A DNA stretch of 64,000 nucleotides, from NCBI RefSeq assembly GCF_014696355.1, contig NZ_JACJQA010000003.1, positions 124,001 through 188,000 on the forward strand, read 5' to 3'. Origin of the DNA: Pseudanabaena sp. FACHB-1998 (lineage in GTDB: Bacteria > Cyanobacteriota > Cyanobacteriia > Pseudanabaenales > Pseudanabaenaceae). The notes below the pieces were generated by a model. That model saw only the letters and a program-made list of their open reading frames with translations. It had not been told where the DNA came from and did not search any database. This document shows positions 1 to 8,675 of the stretch, one piece after another (position 1 is the first letter of the stretch; each line of letters starts with the position of its first letter). The position numbers and the translations under genes were made by a program.

Positions 1-2
1 TC

Positions 3-809
3 CAAATCGATCGCCGCACGGGCGGAGCAGTTACTTCCATATCTTTGCCAAATTCTACAGTTACGGCTCTATTAGAAGATCAACGGGGATATTTCTGGGT
101 TGGCACAACTTCGGGACTATATCAAATTGATCCCGACTCAGGCAAAATCGAAAATATTGCGATCCAGCTATCATCTAGCCGCATTTTAAGTCTCGCCATG
201 GATCGCGCAGGGTTTATCTGGGTAGGAACTGATTTGGGCATAACTCGCATCAGTCCCTACAACGCGGAAACCTATGCCAGATTACCAAATATTCCCGGAA
301 CTGCCGCTAATGTGATGCAGCTTGATAAGGATGGAAATATTTGGGTTGGCACTTTAGAGGGTTTATTTAAACTCAATCCGGGAACTGCCAAAATTATCAC
401 TCGGATAGCCTTTGTTTCAGGGCAGATCGTGCAAACGATCGCGATCGATCCATCGGGTACAGTCTGGGCGGGAACCCCTCGCAATGTTATTGAAATTAAT
501 CCTAAAACCAACAAAGCGATCGCTCGCATTAATCCCGTGACAGGTCGAGATATTGTGGCTTTAGCTAGTAATAAGAAGGGAGAACTATGGATTGGAATGC
601 GTGATGGACTGGTTTTAGCTAATACTTACAATGGCGAAATTACCTCACTGGTGAATAATTTGCCTAACAGTACGATTAGTAATCTCTTAATCCGCGATCG
701 GCAATTGTGGATTGGGACAGAGGGGGGATTGAGTAAGATTAATACCACCCTAAAAGAATCAGAAATACCCAACGCAACTGCTACCGTAGTTTATAAAGTA
801 CAGAAGTAG
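3..809 (+). CDS. Beta-propeller (Reg_prop) protein, 5' end outside the window
   Basis: The reading frame is open back to base 3, so this is the C-terminal part of a larger protein; an apparent TTG start at 45 is internal. The protein is a series of roughly 40-residue blades with the signature G-x-x-W-V/I-G-T followed by a GL-x-x-I/L-x-P turn, seen six times (for example DQRGYFWVGT, DRAGFIWVGT, DKDGNIWVGT, DPSGTVWAGT). This is the two-component-regulator propeller repeat, which usually forms a periplasmic sensor domain of hybrid kinases or a free-standing ligand-binding propeller. No kinase or membrane segment follows: the protein ends shortly after the last blade, so any signalling domain would have to lie upstream. 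Function beyond ligand sensing cannot be inferred. Confidence 0.75.
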   Translation, partial: QIDRRTGGAVTSISLPNSTVTALLEDQRGYFWVGTTSGLYQIDPDSGKIENIAIQLSSSRILSLAMDRAGFIWVGTDLGITRISPYNAETYARLPNIPGTAANVMQLDKDGNIWVGTLEGLFKLNPGTAKIITRIAFVSGQIVQTIAIDPSGTVWAGTPRNVIEINPKTNKAIARINPVTGRDIVALASNKKGELWIGMRDGLVLANTYNGEITSLVNNLPNSTISNLLIRDRQLWIGTEGGLSKINTTLKESEIPNATATVVYKVQK

Positions 810-821
810 ACTAATACCGAA

Positions 822-876
822 CCCGCCAAGAATTAAAGGTGAGGGGCTTTGCCCCTCACCTTTAATTCTTGGCGGG
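822..876. repeat. Perfect palindrome, 26-bp arms
   Basis: Arms 822-847 and 851-876 are perfectly complementary around a TTT loop; the tip reads GAGGGGC-TTT-GCCCCTC. It begins 12 bp after the propeller gene stop and could terminate that transcript, although no clear T tract follows. Confidence 0.9.
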
Positions 877-944
877 CATGGCGGGGTTGGAAAAGAGCTT
901 TTTTAGGCTTTCTGCATGATCAAGCTTTTTTCAGAAATTGGTAT

Positions 945-1057
945 TATAGCGGTGGTCACTTGCATTAGGACAAATCAAAATCCAAGAAGCAAGTTGTGGT
1001 ACTTCCCGTCCCAACTCGTCTTCTGGAGTTGTGTTCTAACAAAAATGGCAACAGCTA
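945..1057. repeat. Decayed copy of a TATAGC-ended MITE-like element
   Basis: Read on the minus strand, this segment (TAGCTGTTGCCAT... through TTAGAACACAA... to ...AATGCAAGTGA...CGCTATA) matches the flanks and arms of the element at 21750-21865. The central palindrome here has several mismatches, unlike the perfect palindrome in the other copy, so this looks like an older, eroded copy. Together with the palindromes at 822-876 and 1093-1137 it accounts for most of the 391-bp gap. Confidence 0.65.
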
Positions 1058-1092
1058 ATCCCTTCCGAGTCTAAAAAATGGACATTAAAACC

Positions 1093-1137
1093 CAAGAATT
1101 AGCTATGCGGCGCGAAGCACCGCATAGCTAATTCTTG
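1093..1137. repeat. Palindrome of the CAAGAATTAGCT family
   Basis: Arms 1093-1110 and 1120-1137 (18 bp) are perfectly complementary around CGCGAAGCA. The same arm family recurs at 2730-2770 and, interrupted by an insertion, at 57437-57595. A spurious upstream TTG reading of the next gene begins inside it. Confidence 0.9.
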
Positions 1138-1200
1138 AGTGGGAAAGGAGTAGCTACTTATTTAAAAGCGACATATTTGTGTTGGAGAAATAGACAAACA

Positions 1201-2685
1201 ATGGAAGTGGTAGCCACCAAACTGCACGAAATCTTCACAGCACAAATACTAGACATCGGGGGTACTAAATTCTCGATCGCCACCTTTGCTTCTTTGCTAT
1301 CGCTAATCGTCTTATCTCTTTTTATTTCCAGACTTATTAGCGAACTAATTCGGCGATCGCTGTTAACCCGCCTCCGAATCAATCGCGGTTTACAAGAAGC
1401 AATTACAGTATTTATTAAATATCTATTGATCGTATTGAGCAGTACGATTATTTTGCAAACCGCAGGATTTAATCTAAGTTCCTTAGCGGTGATTGCTGGG
1501 GTTATTGGTATTGGTATTGGTTTCGGTTTACAAAATATTGCTAGTAACTTTATCAGTGGATTAGTCCTACTTTTTGAGCAGACTCTTAAAGTAGGCGACT
1601 ATATCGAAATTGGCGAACTCAAAGGCACAATCGAAAAAATTTCTATTCGCTCCACGATTTTACGAACTGATGACGATGTATTTGTGATTGTGCCGAACCA
1701 ACGTTTTTTGGAAAATAACACGGTTAACTGGAGCTATGCAGGGCATACTTGCCGCATCCATATTCCCATTAGTGTGGCTCAAGATACCGATCTCCTCATC
1801 CTCACAGAAGCCTTGCTCACCGCCGCAAGACATGAACCCAGAGTCTTATCCAATCCCCCTCCCGAAGTTTGGTTCAAAAAATTTGGTGGTGATTCCTTAG
1901 ATTTTGAGTTACTAGTTTGGATTGATGAACCTGATGTCAATGAACCCATTCGCAGTTCACTAAACTTTCGGATTGCCTATGAAATTCGCGAAAGAGGTAT
2001 CATCGTTCCGTTCCCTACGCGAGAAATCATATTGCGTAATCCTCAAGCTTTGACTCCTACTCTCACAGCATTAACTTCGGGAAATTACAGTGACCAAATT
2101 CCACAGACCAAAATTAAGCCTCAACTAATAGAAACCTCTTCTTCGGTTCCCAAGGAAATTAACAGCAAAAATTTACGAGATTTATTACGAAAAATCTCTT
2201 ATTTTGAAAGATGTACAGAAGTAGAGCTTTTTGCGCTAATTGCAAGAGGCTATCGAAGACATTTTGATATTGCCCAAGTAATTTGCCAAGAAAACGACCC
2301 TAGTGACGAGTTTTATATTATTTTGTCGGGAGTTGTCGAAGTCTTTTCGGAGAAAAACAATCAGCCGATCGCGACTTTAGGCGAAGGAGAGTTTTTTGGA
2401 GAAATATCCTTATTAACTGGTACGCCGCGAACTGCTACCGTTCGCGCTCTCGCTCCCGATACAGTTTTATTTGTGGTGGAGCGACTCCAGTTGCAAAAGC
2501 TATTGAGTGAGCATAAGGAGTTAGGCGAACAAATTGCTTTAAAGCTGTCCGAGCGTCAACAGGTTCTCATTAGTCTAGGTTTACTTAACGAAGAAGAATT
2601 GCAGCGATCGCAACATGCGGCTTTGTCATGGGTGCGCGATCGCCTCAATGTCTTATTTGGCATTAACCTTGGCAAAAATGTCTAG
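1201..2685 (+). CDS. MscS-like channel with C-terminal cyclic-nucleotide-binding domain
   Basis: A 494-residue membrane protein. The N-terminus carries hydrophobic helices (roughly residues 25-45, 70-95 and 100-125). The last contains the pore-lining MscS pattern with alternating G and A (GVIGIGIGFGLQNIASNFISG), followed by the MscS beta domain (GDYIEIGELKGTIEKISIRSTILRT). After a linker, a cyclic-nucleotide-binding fold spans about residues 355-470, with the phosphate-binding-cassette pattern GEGEFFGEISLLTGTPRTATVRA. The layout matches the bacterial cyclic-nucleotide-gated MscS subfamily described in cyanobacteria, which is thought to be gated by cAMP/cGMP more than by tension. The ATG at 1201 is preferred over upstream TTG 1135 because the latter lies in a palindrome and would add 22 unconserved-looking residues; GGAGA precedes the ATG. 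Confidence 0.85.
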   Translation: MEVVATKLHEIFTAQILDIGGTKFSIATFASLLSLIVLSLFISRLISELIRRSLLTRLRINRGLQEAITVFIKYLLIVLSSTIILQTAGFNLSSLAVIAGVIGIGIGFGLQNIASNFISGLVLLFEQTLKVGDYIEIGELKGTIEKISIRSTILRTDDDVFVIVPNQRFLENNTVNWSYAGHTCRIHIPISVAQDTDLLILTEALLTAARHEPRVLSNPPPEVWFKKFGGDSLDFELLVWIDEPDVNEPIRSSLNFRIAYEIRERGIIVPFPTREIILRNPQALTPTLTALTSGNYSDQIPQTKIKPQLIETSSSVPKEINSKNLRDLLRKISYFERCTEVELFALIARGYRRHFDIAQVICQENDPSDEFYIILSGVVEVFSEKNNQPIATLGEGEFFGEISLLTGTPRTATVRALAPDTVLFVVERLQLQKLLSEHKELGEQIALKLSERQQVLISLGLLNEEELQRSQHAALSWVRDRLNVLFGINLGKNV

Positions 2686-2729
2686 CTTTCGCGCCGTCAC
2701 TTTTATCTGGGGTTTGTGTCTTACTCCCA

Positions 2730-2770
2730 AGAATTAGCTGTGCGGCGCTTCGCGCCGCACAGCTAATTCT
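2730..2770. repeat. Palindrome, 19-bp arms, between convergent genes
   Basis: Arms 2730-2748 and 2752-2770 are perfectly complementary around TTC; the tip is GCGGCGC-TTC-GCGCCGC. It sits between the convergent channel gene and the minus-strand gene ending at 2778, so it is placed to terminate both. Confidence 0.9.
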
Positions 2771-2777
2771 ATTAAAA

Positions 2778-3224
2778 TCAAAACTGCTGCTGAAAAGTTT
2801 GTGGGGCAACTACGCGAAAAGGTTCTGCACCAAGGGACTTAGGTTCTATATGCCAAGCCTCTGCTAGGGAGCTATATTCGGCTAACTTCTGCGATCGCCG
2901 ATTATGTAGAACTACATTAAAATTTTGCTTTTGGGCTTCAGTTCCTAACTTAAACAAAAAGCTGAACCGCTTTAAATAATCAGAAGCGCCCCATCTAGTT
3001 GTATTGACCGTGATGATCGCCTTTCTAGTTTCAGGCTCAATATTAATGCCCTCGACCCAGCCCTCCTCTAGTCTTTGCGATTTCCACCAGAGGCTTGGCT
3101 CGACTAACTGTTGCGGGATGTTAATAGTCTCTTCAGCGATCGCTGAATTGGTAAGGCTAAAGGGGGCGATCGCTGTGGTACAAGCGACCAATAGCAAAGG
3201 GGTTATTGCTAGTTTGTTAGTCAT
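2778..3224 (-). CDS. Secreted protein of unknown function
   Basis: 148 residues. The N-terminus (MTNKLAITPLLLVACTTAIA) is a signal peptide with likely cleavage near SAIA-EE at residues 27-31, so the mature protein of about 118 residues should be periplasmic or exported. The mature part is rich in W and charged residues (LWWKSQRLEEGWVEG, VNTTRWGASDYLKRF) and has no motif I recognise. It is a stand-alone gene bounded by palindromes on both sides. No function is assigned. Confidence 0.6.
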   Translation of the reverse strand: MTNKLAITPLLLVACTTAIAPFSLTNSAIAEETINIPQQLVEPSLWWKSQRLEEGWVEGINIEPETRKAIITVNTTRWGASDYLKRFSFLFKLGTEAQKQNFNVVLHNRRSQKLAEYSSLAEAWHIEPKSLGAEPFRVVAPQTFQQQF

Positions 3225-3265
3225 CCTAACCTCTGAATGTGTTTTTGCTAAACGCTTATATTATA

Positions 3266-3320
3266 TATAGCAAGATACAAAGTGGCGGCGCAAAGCGCCG
3301 CCACTTTGTATCTTGCTATA
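3266..3320. repeat. Perfect palindrome, 26-bp arms, TATAGC ends
   Basis: Arms 3266-3291 and 3295-3320 are complementary around AAA. It starts TATAGCAAGATAC and ends with the exact complement GTATCTTGCTATA, so it has the TA + TAGC ends seen on other elements in this window. Confidence 0.9.
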
Positions 3321-3331
3321 GCCAAATAAGA

Positions 3332-3378
3332 ACCCAGAAGAGAGTTGCGGCGCGAAGCGCCGCAACTCTCTTCTGGGT
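3332..3378. repeat. Perfect palindrome, 22-bp arms
   Basis: Arms 3332-3353 and 3357-3378 are complementary around GAA, with the common tip GCGGCGC-GAA-GCGCCGC. The outer arm ACCCAGAAGA resembles those at 21778-21832 and 45883-45933. Confidence 0.9.
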
Positions 3379-3455
3379 GGAGCACCCCTTTGATTGATAT
3401 AGCAAGGTAAATTACCTTGTGCTGTGACAGCTATAATTCTTTGTATAGAGAATTT

Positions 3456-3494
3456 TAAACCTGTGGAGAATACAAAGTATTCTCCACAGGTTTA
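3456..3494. repeat. Palindrome upstream of hisH
   Basis: Arms 3456-3473 and 3477-3494 (18 bp) around AAA. It ends 25 bp before the hisH ATG, so it must lie in or next to the hisH leader and could affect expression of that gene. Confidence 0.85.
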
Positions 3495-3519
3495 ATGATT
3501 AATACATAGGAGTAATATC

Positions 3520-4143
3520 ATGCCAGTTGTGGCAGTGATTGACTACGATATGGGCAATCTGCACTCAGCTTGTAAAGGCTTAGAGCTAGCAGGTGCTACC
3601 CCAATTGTCACCAACAACCCACAGGAATTAGCCGCCGCCGATGGCATTGTTTTACCCGGGGTCGGTTCCTTTGATCCTGCAATGCATAAACTACGAGCCA
3701 ATCAACTCGAACAGCCAATTCATGAGGCGATCGCTTCGGGTAAACCATTTCTAGGGATCTGTCTTGGAATGCAAATTTTGTTTGAAAGCAGTGAAGAAGG
3801 TCAAGAAAAAGGCTTAGGTCTTATCAAGGGTAAGGTCAAACGGTTCAGCCCTGAGCCAAATCTGACAATTCCGCACATGGGCTGGAACCAGCTAGAAATA
3901 ACCCAAGAGAAATGCCAACTATGGCAAGACTTAGGTGATCATCCTTGGATGTATTTTGTGCATTCCTATTACACTTCCCCCATTGATGACACTGTTTCAG
4001 CCGCAAAAACTACTCACGGAAGCCAAACTGTCACCGTCGCGATCGCCAAAGATAATGTGATGGCAGTCCAATTTCACCCCGAAAAATCCTCAACCCATGG
4101 GATACATTTACTAACCAATTTCGTCAGAATGATGAGTGCGTAG
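3520..4143 (+). CDS. hisH: Imidazole glycerol phosphate synthase, glutaminase subunit HisH
   Basis: 207 residues, the usual length for HisH. The class I glutamine amidotransferase triad is visible: Cys in PFLGICLGMQILFESSEEG near residue 82, and the His/Glu pair in VQFHPEKSSTHG near residues 184-186. HisH hydrolyses glutamine and channels ammonia to HisF, which makes IGP and AICAR in histidine biosynthesis. hisF is not adjacent, as is common in cyanobacteria where his genes are scattered. An AGGAG site ends 7-8 bp before the ATG. Confidence 0.95.
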   Translation: MPVVAVIDYDMGNLHSACKGLELAGATPIVTNNPQELAAADGIVLPGVGSFDPAMHKLRANQLEQPIHEAIASGKPFLGICLGMQILFESSEEGQEKGLGLIKGKVKRFSPEPNLTIPHMGWNQLEITQEKCQLWQDLGDHPWMYFVHSYYTSPIDDTVSAAKTTHGSQTVTVAIAKDNVMAVQFHPEKSSTHGIHLLTNFVRMMSA

Positions 4144-4169
4144 CATAATAATAAAGTCTCGTGAGATTT

Positions 4170-4697
4170 ATGAAGATCCAAATGATCAAAAAACTAGGTA
4201 TTGTTTCTTGTCTGGCTGTAGCTTGCGCGGTGATTTCTCCCTCGGTAGTTCGCGCCCAATCGAATGCGGGATTTATTTTATTTGGCGGGGTTAAAGATAG
4301 CGCACTCGATTACTGTCTTGATAATGGTGGCAGCAGTCGAACAGATCGCTACTATCTAGAAGTCAAACCGCAAAAATTTAAAGTTTCCGAAATTATCATT
4401 ACCTATCCAGATCATTTCACAGGCAGTTTTGATACGTCGGACATAAAGCTACGCATAACGGATCAATGTCGTGGTGGTAAGGATTTGGAAGTTGCCTCTG
4501 CTACTTGGGATAAAGAAACTCGCCGCGTTACCGTTATACCGAAGGAAGCGATTCCTTCCAAAACTGCTTTGAGAGTGGTGTTATCTAATGTGCGAAACCC
4601 TGACTATAGTGGTTTCTATCAATTTGATGGCAGGGTGTTGCGTGCGGATATACCTGTGCCCGTCTACATCGGTTCTTGGGTAATTACCCTTGATTAA
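4170..4697 (+). CDS. DUF2808 family secreted protein
   Basis: About 175 residues. A signal peptide (KKLGIVSCLAVACAVISPSVVRAQS) is followed by a mature domain with the DUF2808 pattern: an early D-x-C-L-D motif, FDTSDIKLRITDQCRGGKDL, and a C-terminal stretch ending in a Y-x-G-x-W-x-I-x-LD strand. DUF2808 proteins are small exported cyanobacterial proteins of unknown role. I prefer ATG 4170; GTG 4161 adds only MRF. It lies 26 bp after hisH, with no functional link evident. Its stop codon is embedded in the palindrome at 4690-4738. Confidence 0.8.
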   Translation: MKIQMIKKLGIVSCLAVACAVISPSVVRAQSNAGFILFGGVKDSALDYCLDNGGSSRTDRYYLEVKPQKFKVSEIIITYPDHFTGSFDTSDIKLRITDQCRGGKDLEVASATWDKETRRVTVIPKEAIPSKTALRVVLSNVRNPDYSGFYQFDGRVLRADIPVPVYIGSWVITLD

Positions 4698-4738
4698 AAA
4701 ATAAAGGGGGCGATTTGCCCCCTTTATTTTTTAATCAA
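4690..4738 (+). terminator. Terminator palindrome that includes the DUF2808 stop codon
   Basis: Arms 4690-4711 and 4717-4738 (22 bp, perfect) around GATTT. The stem has GGGGGC at its tip and a T-rich descending side, as expected of a rho-independent terminator. The left arm begins inside the last codons of the preceding gene. Confidence 0.85.
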
Positions 4739-4749
4739 ATTGAAATCAC

Positions 4750-4798
4750 AAGAAAACCTTTAAAAGCGTTGCTTTGCAACGCTTTTAAAGGTTTTCTT
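4750..4798. repeat. Perfect palindrome, AAGAAAA / AGCGTTGC family
   Basis: Arms 4750-4772 and 4776-4798 (23 bp) around TTT. Related palindromes with the same start and tip occur at 21595-21647 and 42256-42390. Confidence 0.9.
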
Positions 4799-4831
4799 TG
4801 AGTCGGTTTTGAGCGTAAAGCGTTGCAGGTA

Positions 4832-4974
4832 ACTGATGTTACGTGCAACCCTCACCCCCCAGCCCCCTCTCCCATCAAGGGCGAGGGGGAGTAAGACTAA
4901 TTTCTTGTTCCCCTCTCCCCCTTTGGGAGAGGGGCTAGGGGTGAGGGTCTTGGAAACTTCCACGTAACAACAGT
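4832..4974 (-). repeat. ACTGATGTT-ended element, copy 1
   Basis: About 143 bp, opposite in orientation to copies at 28237-28378 and 30018-30172. Terminal inverted repeats ACTGATGTTACGTG / CACGTAACAACAGT enclose two C/G-rich hairpins of the CCCTCACCCC...GGGTGAGGG type. The core also appears inside mnmE. A 67-residue open frame across it is an artefact of the repeat. Confidence 0.85.
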
Positions 4975-5004
4975 ATGTAAGTAGCTAGGCAAATTAAAAA
5001 AAGT

Positions 5005-5039
5005 CAAAACCTGTGGCGCTTACTGCGCCACAGGTTTTG
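5005..5039. repeat. Palindrome, 15-bp arms
   Basis: Arms 5005-5019 and 5025-5039 are perfectly complementary around TTACT, followed by GGTTTTAT. With 4750-4798 and 4832-4974 it fills the 416-bp gap before surE. Confidence 0.85.
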
Positions 5040-5113
5040 GGGTTTTATATTTAATAGCGCTCAGCTATTTTTTTAGCAACAAAATTCTGGAAATTATTTT
5101 TATATCTGTAAAT

Positions 5114-5881
5114 ATGAATATTCTGATTAGTAATGATGATGGCATTTATGCACCGGGGGTAAGAGCATTAGCCGAAGCTCTTAGCGAGACAGAACATCGA
5201 ATTACCGTGGTTTGTCCCGATCGCGAAAGATCGGCAACGGGTCACGCATTAACCCTGCAAGAGCCTTTGCGAGTAGATCAAATAACAGGAATTTATCCAG
5301 ACAGCATCGAAGCTTGGGCTTGTTCGGGTACACCATCGGATACAGTGAAATTAGCCCTTGATGCCTTGTTAGTGGAACCTCCCGATTTAGTATTGTCAGG
5401 AATTAATCGGGGCGCAAACTTAGGAACTGATGTTTTATACTCTGGCACTGTTTCCGCCGCAATGGAAGGTGTGATGGAAGGTTTACCAAGTATCGCTTTT
5501 AGCCTTGCTAGTTTTGCTCATCTAGATTTTAGTGCGGCGGCGAATTTTGCCAAGAAAATGGTGAAGGCGATCGCCGCTTATCCGTTAGAAGAAGCAATCT
5601 TACTAAATGTTAATGTCCCCGCGATCGCGGAAGAAGATATCTGCGGTACGGTGATTACCCGTTTGGGAATCCGCCGTTATAAAGATCTCTTTGAGAAGCG
5701 CATCGATCCCCGTGGCAAGACTTACTATTGGTTATCAGGCGTAGTGGTGGAAGAGGAAGCAGAAGCGGATACTGATATTCAAGCCATTAGAGATAACTAC
5801 ATTACAATTACGCCGCTTAAATACGACCTAACCCTAGCCCCAGCTATTCCTTTTCTCAAAACATGGACAGATAAAGTGTAA
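5114..5881 (+). CDS. surE: 5'/3'-nucleotidase SurE
   Basis: 255 residues, normal for SurE. The metal-binding N-terminus [14 protein letters not shown] (paired Asp at residues 8-9), the S-A-TG-x-ALT segment ([10 protein letters not shown]) and the [10 protein letters not shown][15 protein letters not shown] block are the hallmark motifs. SurE is a metal-dependent phosphatase acting on nucleoside monophosphates, linked to stress survival. The last codons (K-V-stop) lie in the 5878-5930 palindrome shared with the convergent kinase gene. Confidence 0.95.
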   Translation: MNILISNDDGIYAPGVRALAEALSETEHRITVVCPDRERSATGHALTLQEPLRVDQITGIYPDSIEAWACSGTPSDTVKLALDALLVEPPDLVLSGINRGANLGTDVLYSGTVSAAMEGVMEGLPSIAFSLASFAHLDFSAAANFAKKMVKAIAAYPLEEAILLNVNVPAIAEEDICGTVITRLGIRRYKDLFEKRIDPRGKTYYWLSGVVVEEEAEADTDIQAIRDNYITITPLKYDLTLAPAIPFLKTWTDKV

Positions 5882-5930
5882 TTTAAGTTTTTGGTGAGTA
5901 GCAAAGCTACTCACCAAAAACTTAAATTAC
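5878..5930. terminator. Shared bidirectional palindrome covering two stop codons
   Basis: Arms 5878-5902 and 5906-5930 (25 bp, perfect) around AAA. The left arm contains the surE stop (5879-5881). The right arm contains the stop of the convergent kinase gene (5922-5924) and its last codons. Both strands carry a T-rich run beyond the stem tip, so it can serve both transcripts. Confidence 0.85.
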
Positions 5931-7802
5931 CAAGGTAACGGCAAGGCGAAACCCTGTACAGCGATCGCCTTGATTAACGGCATTTTTAAAGCGCTTGGCA
6001 GAGCGGCAGTAATGGGCAGGATCGCGCCACGAGCCACCACGAACTACCCGACAACTAGAGTCGCCCCCTTGAGTCCAAGCCGATCCATCCTTCGGCAATA
6101 GGTCATAATCATCATGCCAATTGTCCTGACACCATTCCCACACATTGCCATGCATATCATGTAGTCCAAAAGCATTCGCGGGATAGCTGCCCACCTCAGT
6201 CGTACCAGAATTACTAATTCCCTGCGGAGCATATTTATAAGGAACTGTGGCATTGTAACTGGCTAAATTAGCGGTGAGCGTTTCGCCAAAAGCAAAAGCA
6301 GTCATCCCCCCGCCCCGACAGGCATATTCCCATTCCGATTCACTGGGGAGGCGATAGGGTTTGCCAGTGCGCTCAATTAGCTTCTGACAAAAAATCTGAG
6401 TGTCATTCCAAGATACCGTTTCCACTGGGCGATCGCCATTGCCAATAAAAATAGCAGGGTTATTATCCATAATTACTTTCCATTGTCTTTGGGTAATGGG
6501 AAACCTTGAGATAAAAAATGTGGGAACATTCACCATGTGGCGAGGAGATTCATCTTCACTATGTTCCATTTCCGTATTTGGTGAGCCAATGTGGAACTTG
6601 CCAGAGGGAATATATACCATTTCTAAGTTGATAGATTTTCCTTGAATATGACCTAAAGTCTCAAAATAGGAACGTCCCGACTTGGTTTTAGTTTCGATTT
6701 GTAATTGAGTTTTGGTAAGTTTCCCAACTCCAATCCGTTTGATCTTGACTGTCGCTGTCTCAAAGGTAAATTGGGTGAGTTGCGGAGCGATCGCCTTAAT
6801 AGATGGATTTACTGGTGCGGCAATCGGCGTAATGTTAGTTTTGGCGCTTGCCTTATAACTACTGGGTCTGACAAAGCGAGGAACATAGGCTTGATGGGAT
6901 GGTGAACTCAGGTTTTGGAGATCATTAATGACAGCTTGAGCCGTCTGATAGCGCTGACTGGGAGCCACACAAATCAAGCGATCAAGAATTTGTCCAAGCA
7001 CAGAACTAATGGCATTATCCCTTAAAAAATTTCGCCAAATCCATGTTCCATCCATATCCATTAATTCAAAGGGAGAAACATCTGTTAATAAATGGATGCA
7101 GGTCACCCCCAAACTATAGAGATCGCTTGCAAATATCGCCTTACCGCGCATCTGTTCAGGAGCTACATAGACGGCACTACCAATCCTTGTACCTGTCTGC
7201 ATCATGGCTGCCGTAGATACAAATTTCGCTGCGCCAAAATCCACTAACACATGACTGCCCGCCGCCACTGAGCCTGAAACACTTGGCAAGCGTCGCCGAA
7301 TAATATTTTCGGGTTTAATATCTCGATGGATTACTTGGCGATCGTGAATGAATTGAAGGATAGGCAGTAAATCCACCAATAGTAGCCGAATTTTGGCTTC
7401 GCTAAAGGCTCCTTGCTCCTGCAATTCCTTTAATAAATCCTGTCCATCGATAAACTCTTGAATGAGATATTGTTTGCCGTCCAGTTCTAAATGAGCATAC
7501 AAAGTTGGTATTTGCGGATATTTACCCAAATCATCAAGTCTAATCGCCTCCTGTTGAAAAAGTTCGGCGGCTTTATCGGCACTCCCCAGATCCGCAGGAA
7601 AAAACTGCTTAATCACACATTTTGGTTGTGAAGGGAGAGCTTGGTCAATACCAATAAATGTTCTACCAAAACCTCCTTGTCCAAGAATTTGCAGCGCTCG
7701 ATAGCGATCGCCAATTTTGAGTTTCGCTCCACATTGCTGACAAAAACTAAGCGATGGTTCAAAATTGAGATGATTGCAGCTAGGGTTGAGGCATTGACTC
7801 AT
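5922..7802 (-). CDS. Ser/Thr protein kinase fused to a formylglycine-generating-enzyme (SUMF1) domain
   Basis: 626 residues. A zinc ribbon (C4, C9, C21, C24) precedes a complete Hanks-type kinase, about residues 33-300: glycine loop GQGGFGRTF, Lys in CVIKQFF, catalytic HRDIKPENII, and DFGAAK. After a linker, residues about 390-620 form an FGE-sulfatase/SUMF1 domain: IPSGKFHIGSPN, PITQRQWKVIMDNNPA, the E-SEWEYACRGG block, and DMHGNVWEWCQD with the C-terminal VRGGSW and GFRLA. Such fusions are known in cyanobacteria; the C-terminal domain is usually thought to bind ligands and need not be a true sulfatase activator. It is last in a minus-strand operon, 8 bp after the DUF2993 gene. Confidence 0.88.
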   Translation of the reverse strand: MSQCLNPSCNHLNFEPSLSFCQQCGAKLKIGDRYRALQILGQGGFGRTFIGIDQALPSQPKCVIKQFFPADLGSADKAAELFQQEAIRLDDLGKYPQIPTLYAHLELDGKQYLIQEFIDGQDLLKELQEQGAFSEAKIRLLLVDLLPILQFIHDRQVIHRDIKPENIIRRRLPSVSGSVAAGSHVLVDFGAAKFVSTAAMMQTGTRIGSAVYVAPEQMRGKAIFASDLYSLGVTCIHLLTDVSPFELMDMDGTWIWRNFLRDNAISSVLGQILDRLICVAPSQRYQTAQAVINDLQNLSSPSHQAYVPRFVRPSSYKASAKTNITPIAAPVNPSIKAIAPQLTQFTFETATVKIKRIGVGKLTKTQLQIETKTKSGRSYFETLGHIQGKSINLEMVYIPSGKFHIGSPNTEMEHSEDESPRHMVNVPTFFISRFPITQRQWKVIMDNNPAIFIGNGDRPVETVSWNDTQIFCQKLIERTGKPYRLPSESEWEYACRGGGMTAFAFGETLTANLASYNATVPYKYAPQGISNSGTTEVGSYPANAFGLHDMHGNVWEWCQDNWHDDYDLLPKDGSAWTQGGDSSCRVVRGGSWRDPAHYCRSAKRFKNAVNQGDRCTGFRLAVTLVI

Positions 7803-7810
7803 AATCGCAA

Positions 7811-8608
7811 CTACTGAGTGGGAATAGAATCCATTTTGGCAAAACCAATTACTTGCATTTTGCCTTCCGTTAATTCCAATTTGAGAACCCTCGCAAAAAT
7901 GCCCTTGCTTTCCAATTGTCGCAAATCTAAGACTTTATTCAATCCTTGAGCAAAAGCATTAGCAATCTTATCGGGAACAGGTGTTCCTTCTAGTTCAATT
8001 CTAGGATTAACTATTTGGAGCTTCGTACCGCCTATGGTTTTTAATTCTGCATTCACCGAGACGTTAAGTTTTGTAGGCTTGGGTTTAATAGCTGTGGGTT
8101 GAGACTGCAAGCTTGCGGATAAGCGCAGGCGATCGCCTTCTAAAAAAGTAACTTCGGGATTCACTAAATCTAATATTTCGGGATTCTTATTGGTTCCTGT
8201 AATGTCAATGCTGAGGCTTTTGAAGGAGGATTGAATAGTTGGCGATCGCAGAGCCATATTAACGTCTTCAGATTTTAAGACCACTCTTGCTGCGGCTTGA
8301 AGCGGACGACGCAGCACGATCTGACCCGATTGCAAGGCATTTGGGTCGATACTAATAGGATCGGTTTCTAAATCAATCTGATCGATTCGCAAAAAATCTA
8401 AAACGTAGACTCCTCGACCCGCTACCCGAATGCGATCGACATTTCCTAAAAGGATTTGATAGTTAGGTGCATTGTCCACACGTACTTCTAGGGAATCGGC
8501 TCTAACGATTTGCCCCCGCAAAAAATCCGTTGCAATCCGATCAATTGCAAGACCGGGAGCGCCTGCTAATCCTAAAACTGATGTGAGTAACCCAGCGAGT
8601 AATTCCAT
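7811..8608 (-). CDS. DUF2993 (LmeA-like) protein
   Basis: About 265 residues from the internal ATG at 8608 (MELLAGLLTSVLGLAGAPGL); the longer frame from 8668 adds a Cys- and Tyr-rich leader that does not look real. The sequence has the DUF2993 order: a short hydrophobic start, the LRGQIVRADSLEVRV strand, GNVDRIRVAGRGVYV, and a late KIANAFAQGLNKVLDLRQLE segment. The family includes mycobacterial LmeA and cyanobacterial proteins of unknown role, thought to bind lipid at the membrane. It sits between a kinase gene and a membrane-protein gene in the same direction with short gaps, so the three are probably co-transcribed. Confidence 0.75.
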   Translation of the reverse strand: MELLAGLLTSVLGLAGAPGLAIDRIATDFLRGQIVRADSLEVRVDNAPNYQILLGNVDRIRVAGRGVYVLDFLRIDQIDLETDPISIDPNALQSGQIVLRRPLQAAARVVLKSEDVNMALRSPTIQSSFKSLSIDITGTNKNPEILDLVNPEVTFLEGDRLRLSASLQSQPTAIKPKPTKLNVSVNAELKTIGGTKLQIVNPRIELEGTPVPDKIANAFAQGLNKVLDLRQLESKGIFARVLKLELTEGKMQVIGFAKMDSIPTQ

Positions 8609-8675
8609 AATCAGCAGATAAGTACTTCTGCAATCATATAGCAAAAAACACCAATATTGATTGAGCAATAAGTCA

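Noticed and set aside
1135-1200. Upstream TTG start for the cyclic-nucleotide-binding channel
   Set aside because: The TTG is part of the palindrome at 1093-1137, and the ATG at 1201 has a better ribosome-binding site.
4760-4963. 67-residue open frame on the minus strand (SPSPKGGEG type)
   Set aside because: It lies entirely within the palindrome and the ACTGATGTT element; the translated repeat is the same as that in other gaps, and there is no independent sign of coding.
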